Shown piece after piece: positions 4,401-6,956 of a stretch of 6,956 nt of DNA. The notes under the pieces are model-generated. The model was not told where the DNA came from and searched no databases. It saw nothing but the letters and a program-made list of their open reading frames with translations. How positions within the stretch are numbered: position 1 is the stretch's first letter; every line of letters begins with the position of its first letter. The position numbers and the translations under genes were made by a program. This DNA comes from CAMBRF01 sp964404035 (GTDB taxonomy: Bacteria; Verrucomicrobiota; Kiritimatiellia; CAIKKV01; CAITUY01). The stretch covers positions 1 to 6,956 of the forward strand of contig CAYOIT010000221.1 of the NCBI GenBank assembly GCA_964404035.1, in the 5' to 3' direction.

Positions 4401-6956
4401 CAACCCGCAGAATACCGTCTATGGCCATACGCCGGGCAAGTTGGCGGGTTGGTCCAGCGAGATTAGCTTGCCGTCCTCGCGAATGCAGCTCGGCTGTGCC
4501 GAAGCCGGCGGCCGAATTTACGCGCTCGGGGGTTACTACACCACGGTGACCAACTCGGTCTATGAAGGGCGGTTCACCCCGGCGGTCTATCCCGCGAAGG
4601 CGCCATTGTCCGGCGGCATCACGGTGCGCATCAACGGCAGTAATCTCGGTAACGGAGGCGATATCACGAACGTCACCCTGTGCGGCGTGCCGGCGGCGAT
4701 CGTCAGCCAGACGGCCACGCAGATCCTCGTCACGGCGGGCGCCTCTGGCTTTCCGGTCGCCGGCGATGTGGTGGTTTGTTCGATCAGTTACGGCCGTACG
4801 GTTTCCAGCAATGCGTTCATTTACGGCGGATTCGGCATCACGGCGTCGGCCGGGGCGAACGGAAGCATCACGCCCTCCGGCATCGTGGTCGTCGAATCGG
4901 GCGCATCCACCAGCTTCGTCGTCCGCGCCGGCAACGGCTATTTCATCTCTTCCATTCTCACCAACGGCTTGCCCGCCGACATTCCCGACCCGACCAATGC
5001 CGTCGTGACTTGGTCGAATGTGGTGGCGGATGGCACAATTCATGCCTCCTTCGACACCTACGCCGCGGGCGTGGACATCACCAACACGAACTCCTTCGTG
5101 CGTTATTCGGTCACCAACTTCACCTTCAGCGGCACAGTCAGCATCGGCGCGGTCGGCCAGCTCCGCTGGACAAACCTCCTCACCGGCGCGAACGGCACGA
5201 CGCCGGCCGTCACACCATGGTTCGTCAGCAACGTCGTCCTCACGGTCGGCTCGAACACGTTCCGCGCGACGGTCACCAACGCAACCGGCAACGCGGCGAC
5301 GGATAGCGTCTGGGTCGTCCGCGGCGGCCTCGGCACCGACCTGCCGTTCACCGACATCACCAACGGGACCTTCACGCTTCCCCACGCTGCCACCAACGCC
5401 TTCATCTTCGGCACCAACAACGCGCACGTCGTCGGGACGATGCGATGGACCAACAGCCTGGGCGGCGCGGGCACGTTCGCCGCCGCGACGAACTGGTCGG
5501 TCCAGATCACCGACCTCTCCGTCGGCGCCAACGTCATCGACGTCACGGGGACGAACCTCTGGGGCGAATCGTCCACCGATTCCGTGTCGATCGTGCGCCA
5601 ACCTGCGTCTACGTTGCCCGTTGTGGACATCACGAATCAGAACGCGACGGTCCGTTACTCGGTCGCCAGCTATGCCATCGGCGGCACCGCCAACAGCAAT
5701 GTGATCGGCGAGATGATCTGGACAAACAGCCTGAGCAAGGGACATGGAGCATTCGCCGCCGCCACAAATTGGAGCATGGGCGGCATCGGCTTGGAAGTTG
5801 GCGCCAATCCGATCACGGTCGTCGCTACCAACATGTTCGGCACCGGCTCGACGGACACCGTCACAATCACGCGCGGCGGACTGGGCACCGATATGCCGTT
5901 TGTAGACATCACCAATACCGATTCGACAGTGGCTATTGCCGTAACCACCATCAGCATCGGCGGCACCAATAATGAGCATGTCGTCGGTCAGATGAGTTGG
6001 ACCAATGGCCTGACAGGGGCGGGCGCTCAGTTCCAAGTTTCAGGGTTCACGTTCCACGTCGAGGGTATCGACCTGGCCATTGGGACCAATAGGATTACCG
6101 TGAAGGGGACCAATTACTGGAGCGAATCGTCAGCCGAGACCGTACGGATTGTGCGTGAAGAGGATCTGGCGAAGCCGTTGGTGGACATCACGAACGACAA
6201 CGCGAGCGTTGGCTACTCCATCACCAACTACACGATCGGTGGCACCGCCAATACCAATGTGATCGGGCAGATGACGTGGACGAATTTGCTGACAGGGCTT
6301 GGTGGTTCGTTCCCAGCGGCAACGCAGTGGACCATTGACCATATCGAGTTGGGGCTCGGCCTGAATATGATCAGTGTTACGGGATCCAACCATTGGGGAA
6401 AGGCCATGGACACCATTTCCGTTTCTCGAAAAGGGTTCTGTGTTTCCAAGCAGTGGGATCGGCGTTTTGGTGGAGGCGGCTGGGATGATCTCCACGCCCT
6501 GCAGCAGACCAGCGATGGAGGTTTCATCCTCGGAGGCTATTCAAACTCCGGGGCCGATGGGGATAAGAGTGAGGCGTCGCGCGGGGCGGTTGACTACTGG
6601 ATTGTCAAGGTGGATGCCGCTGGCGCCAGGCAGTGGGATCGGCGTTTTGGCGGAAGTGAGGAGGATGATCTCAGCGCCCTGCAGCAGACCAGCGATGGTG
6701 GGTTTATCTTGGGAGGCACTTCATACTCCGGGGCCGATGGCGACAAGAGTGAGGCGTCGCGCGGGGGGAAGGACTACTGGATCATCAAGGTGGATGCCAC
6801 TGGCACCAAGCAGTGGGATCGGCGTTTTGGTGGAAGCAGTCAGGATGAACTCTATGCCCTGCAGCAGACCGGCGATGGCGGTTTCATCCTTGGAGGCACT
6901 TCGTTCTCCGGGGCCGATGGCGACAAGAGCGAGGCGTCGCGCGGGGGGAAGGATTA
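1429..6956 (+). CDS. Giant multidomain surface/secreted protein with cohesin-like, IPT, kelch, Ig-like and WDRRFGG repeats (3' end cut by window)
   Basis: One frame is open from 1429 to the right edge, giving 1842 codons with no stop and no frameshift. The start is fixed by GGAGG and by a signal peptide (likely cut after SRA, residue 20). Module order: cohesin-like sandwiches (about 33-171 and 172-318, a possible degenerate third at 337-460); IPT/TIG-1 (472-556); choice-of-anchor-D/ASPM-HYDIN-like (557-672, with GTDFGTV and TVTISGL); IPT/TIG-2 (673-753); six kelch units (762-1049); IPT/TIG-3 (1050-1134); InlB-B-repeat-like (1135-1214, with GSITPSG and ADGTIHASF); five Ig-like repeats (1215-1670); then a 60-residue tandem repeat from 1674 onward. 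The protein is rich in Gly, Thr, Asn and Ala and poor in Cys and Lys, as extracellular repeat proteins often are. No transmembrane segment beyond the signal peptide and no catalytic motif is visible. The likely role is a surface adhesin or scaffold that may hold the dockerin protein encoded upstream. The C-terminus, where a sorting or anchor signal would lie, is missing. Confidence 0.9.
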   Translation, partial: MNRVSQFILAFVIAAGPSRAATNAIWLDTNFCHGVIGQYLDVPVRVDSGKQPLGAVGFTISLNAPAGALRFIGAYAANVPGQGVLDPVVNPRQFAGGTNIAIVALNSQIPNGLTGGQDFLRLRFLACGDGDYAVSLSDVRAYTTAFIKDAATNQPIRELAFTGEGATFRIGVRHGSLKLDLLTDRLTKGMICPVKILMTNAESKVLAGTDFTFAFPTSDFRLVSITPSAKFGAHAYNLTYSRSSFASGLVHIVAANNLWNNPWTQQQPGTNELGTLWLDVLRDTNPGALTLSQNESYSDFGAGWQGAVRMSPDWTVTPAVGSSALALAIAPPAAPNLIWGRTVTNQVQGRIGMLAPVLIAGVLYHNTNYFTVTSLQATSQALPGSVIFNTNAINSGSNTFIYSGMGLTGQASTNVQSLFDVKYVVRGSVGGTGRMDVAGAPAAHGAFGNVNMTTQPASNWVASVTLPASGMGAFPPIAPLSGGSTVTVNGLSLGGGDDITNVTLCGIPVQAFLSQNATQVVVRCGASGVEMWGDIRVQSTSVGDTVMYNSFRYARPALEVRTPGGIMIVNGEPASENKGTDFGTVLGANAFSRMLSVSNPAWTVTISGLATNGMGAAAFAVTGMPSQVRYYTASNFFVRFQSATPGIHTAIVEIANDSDANPYRFALRGSVMTLSTNVGPMAGGNTLTLRGAGLTDVTNIVLAGVQASIVSQSATQIVFAVGSGTPGPGHLVLQYSEQPSFVASNVYTYNVPGAIHGGLTQWVSVSNLPQNTRVMGAASVSGQVYTVGGEAIGSVTISNVYRYNPAQPELGWASGSSLPVGRNGPGVVEAGGSLYAIGGNNSANVAQSSVFKYDVSSDVWTAVSNLPATRAYMGVASLNGVIYAAGGYSSGSRANVYRYDTAQPEAGWTSISNLPGARYSPSTTVLDGKIYLLGGDDGSSVRSEVYRYDPTRPQDGWLSITNLPLPRADLGAVAVDGAIYAVAGNNSHVANNPQNTVYGHTPGKLAGWSSEISLPSSRMQLGCAEAGGRIYALGGYYTTVTNSVYEGRFTPAVYPAKAPLSGGITVRINGSNLGNGGDITNVTLCGVPAAIVSQTATQILVTAGASGFPVAGDVVVCSISYGRTVSSNAFIYGGFGITASAGANGSITPSGIVVVESGASTSFVVRAGNGYFISSILTNGLPADIPDPTNAVVTWSNVVADGTIHASFDTYAAGVDITNTNSFVRYSVTNFTFSGTVSIGAVGQLRWTNLLTGANGTTPAVTPWFVSNVVLTVGSNTFRATVTNATGNAATDSVWVVRGGLGTDLPFTDITNGTFTLPHAATNAFIFGTNNAHVVGTMRWTNSLGGAGTFAAATNWSVQITDLSVGANVIDVTGTNLWGESSTDSVSIVRQPASTLPVVDITNQNATVRYSVASYAIGGTANSNVIGEMIWTNSLSKGHGAFAAATNWSMGGIGLEVGANPITVVATNMFGTGSTDTVTITRGGLGTDMPFVDITNTDSTVAIAVTTISIGGTNNEHVVGQMSWTNGLTGAGAQFQVSGFTFHVEGIDLAIGTNRITVKGTNYWSESSAETVRIVREEDLAKPLVDITNDNASVGYSITNYTIGGTANTNVIGQMTWTNLLTGLGGSFPAATQWTIDHIELGLGLNMISVTGSNHWGKAMDTISVSRKGFCVSKQWDRRFGGGGWDDLHALQQTSDGGFILGGYSNSGADGDKSEASRGAVDYWIVKVDAAGARQWDRRFGGSEEDDLSALQQTSDGGFILGGTSYSGADGDKSEASRGGKDYWIIKVDATGTKQWDRRFGGSSQDELYALQQTGDGGFILGGTSFSGADGDKSEASRGGKD
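1525..2382 (+). other. Two tandem cohesin-like domains
   Basis: Residues 33-171 open with GVIGQYLDVPVRVD, then LGAVGFTISLNAP and LRFIGAY, and close with FLRLRFLACGDGDYAVSL and ATFRIG. This is the strand pattern of cohesin and related CBM-fold sandwiches: a start-strand VPV motif, a paired strand about 20 residues on, and a late 'L-x-L-x-F' strand. Residues 172-318 repeat it loosely (GMICPVKILMTN, FTFAFPTSDFRLVSITP, LGTLWLDVLRDTNPGALTLS). Known cohesins bind dockerins. Because of low sequence identity the call rests on pattern; a generic CBM-like or Ig-like sandwich is the alternative. Confidence 0.55.
2842..3096 (+). other. IPT/TIG domain 1
   Basis: Residues 472-556 contain PLSGGSTVTVNGLSLG, then DITNVTLCG, then FLSQNATQVVVRCG and a closing strand ending NSFRYARP. 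This is the layout of IPT/TIG Ig-like folds: a 'GG-x-x-V-x-V-x-G' strand, a strand carrying the binding-name phrase, and an 'S-x-x-x-T-Q-V-V-V' strand. It is most like IPT/TIG-3 later in the same protein. Confidence 0.65.
3097..3444 (+). other. Choice-of-anchor-D / ASPM-HYDIN-like domain
   Basis: Residues 557-672 begin ALEVRTPGGIMIVNGEPA and carry GTDFGTVLG, then MLSVSNPAWTVTISGL, FAVTG, FFVRFQSATPG and AIVEIANDSDANPYRFALRG. This follows the family order closely: 'G-T-D-F-G' start, a strand of sensed sequence, 'V-x-F-x-P' style centre, and a 'N-D-x-D-x-N-P-Y-x-F' end. Such domains are structural spacers in secreted bacterial proteins. Confidence 0.7.
3445..3687 (+). other. IPT/TIG domain 2
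   Basis: Residues 673-753 have GPMAGGNTLTLRGAGL, DVTNIVLAG and SIVSQSATQIVFAVGSG and end in NVYTYN. It is the most divergent of the three IPT copies: the Cys of the TLCG motif is replaced by Ala (VLAG). It leads straight into the kelch propeller. Confidence 0.65.
3712..4575 (+). repeat. Six kelch units (predicted six-bladed beta-propeller)
   Basis: Six units of 47-51 residues each start at an 'S/T-N-L-P' or 'S-L-P' phrase (about 3727, 3880, 4021, 4165, 4312 and 4465). Each has an apolar strand, a 'G-x-I-Y-x-x-G-G' Gly-pair strand (VYTVGG, LYAIGG, IYAAGG, IYLLGG, IYAVAG, IYALGG), a VYRYD-type strand and, in most, a closing W in a 'GW-x-S' turn (AQPELGW, AQPEAGW, RPQDGW). Unit 5 has the Gly pair reduced to AG and VYGHT in place of VYRYD; unit 6 has VYEGR. 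Kelch propellers bind glycans or proteins; no galactose-oxidase copper ligands can be named here. Confidence 0.85.
4576..4830 (+). other. IPT/TIG domain 3
   Basis: Residues 1050-1134 contain APLSGGITVRINGSNLGNG, then DITNVTLCGVPAAIVSQTATQILVTAGASG, here named by positions 1078-1107, and end NAFIYGG. It matches IPT/TIG-1 very closely in phrase order, including the TLCG cysteine, so the two flank the anchor-D, IPT-2 and kelch block like bookends. Confidence 0.65.
4831..5070 (+). other. InlB-B-repeat-like (divergent) domain
   Basis: Residues 1135-1214 read as one copy of the bacterial repeat with 'G-S-I-T-P-S-G', 'V-E-S-G-A-S-T-S-F-V-V', 'G-Y-F-I-S-S-I-L-T-N-G' and a closing 'W-S-N-V-V-A-D-G-T-I-H-A-S-F'. 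This order is typical of InlB-B-like repeats of secreted PVC, Firmicutes and Bacteroidota proteins. It serves as a structural spacer. Confidence 0.7.
5071..6438 (+). repeat. Five tandem Ig-like repeats of about 93 residues
   Basis: Copies start at the VDITN phrase: 5071, 5350, 5623, 5902 and 6181. Their WTN tryptophan codons lie at 5167, 5446, 5719, 5998 and 6277, so the period is 279, 273, 279 and 279 bases. Each has VDITN, 'I-G-G-T' or equivalent, 'V-x-G-x-M-x-WTN', a 'F-x-A-A-T-x-W' strand (lost in copies 1 and 4), 'L-x-V-G-x-N-x-I-x-V' and 'GTN-x-x-G'. The late part resembles the glucodextranase-B type Ig fold. Copies 1, 3 and 5 are one subtype, and 2 and 4 another. Copies 4 and 5 are less GC-rich than 2. 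Confidence 0.85.
6448..6956 (+). repeat. Exact 180-bp (60-residue) tandem repeat, WDRRFGG type, continuing past the window
   Basis: Copies begin at 6448, 6628 and 6808, exactly 180 bases apart; the third is cut at 149 bases. Each has KQWDRRFGG, a variable acidic patch, ALQQTSDGGFILGG, SGADGDKSEASRG and DYWIIKVDATG. By eye copies 2 and 3 differ at about 21 of 149 bases. The pattern matches the WDKTFGG / QTNDGGYI repeats common in Bacteroidota secreted proteins, which are believed to form beta-propeller blades. Several more copies are expected downstream. Confidence 0.9.

Noticed and set aside
4321..6036. 571-residue open frame on the minus strand
   Set aside because: It is exactly in codon register with the sense gene, so its stops need sense codons TTA, CTA or TCA, which are rare in this GC-rich frame (its own stop is the CTA at 4321). 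The translation mirrors the tandem repeats and shows no signal or domain.
6448..6956. Regular spaced repeat considered as a CRISPR array
   Set aside because: Units are 180 bases, contiguous, in frame, and have no unique spacers. They code for a protein repeat.
6448..6956. Delta-60 repeat (the ~60-residue DUF5122-type family)
   Set aside because: The period is similar, but the 'QPDGKI-x-x-x-G' core of that family is absent. The WDRRFGG / QQTSDGGFILGG phrases fit the WDKTFGG-type repeat better.

Overview
The window holds two genes on the + strand that read as one operon and cover about 96% of it. Both encode large exported, all-beta proteins. I see no metabolic gene, RNA gene, mobile element or CRISPR array. 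The organism is probably a Gram-negative-type environmental bacterium of the PVC superphylum (Kiritimatiellota, Lentisphaerota or Verrucomicrobiota style). The reasons are the Asn/Thr-rich repetitive surface proteins, the mix of dockerin, cohesin-like, IPT/TIG, choice-of-anchor-D-like and kelch modules, and repeats built around VDITN and WTN. This assignment rests on family resemblance and is tentative.

Layout. Positions 1-255 are an untranslated leader with an A/T-rich patch, a small palindrome and no supportable gene. Positions 256-1416 encode a 386-residue secreted protein: signal peptide, right-handed parallel beta-helix, and a C-terminal dockerin-like module. After a 12-base gap carrying a strong GGAGG ribosome site, a second reading frame opens at 1429 and stays open to the right edge (1842 codons, no stop). 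Its modules in order are: signal peptide; two, possibly three, cohesin-like beta-sandwiches; an IPT/TIG domain; a choice-of-anchor-D/ASPM-HYDIN-like domain; a second IPT/TIG; six kelch units (one beta-propeller); a third IPT/TIG; an InlB-B-repeat-like domain; five Ig-like repeats of about 93 residues; and at least three copies of an exact 60-residue repeat (WDRRFGG type), where the window cuts the gene.

How they may work together. The upstream protein ends in a dockerin and the downstream protein begins with cohesin-like folds. The simplest reading is that the large protein is a surface scaffold or adhesin that docks the beta-helix protein through a cohesin-dockerin contact. The modules are seen in the sequence by pattern. 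The pairing is inference.

The long minus-strand open frames inside the second gene are explained by rarity of TTA, CTA and TCA codons in the sense strand and are not annotated.
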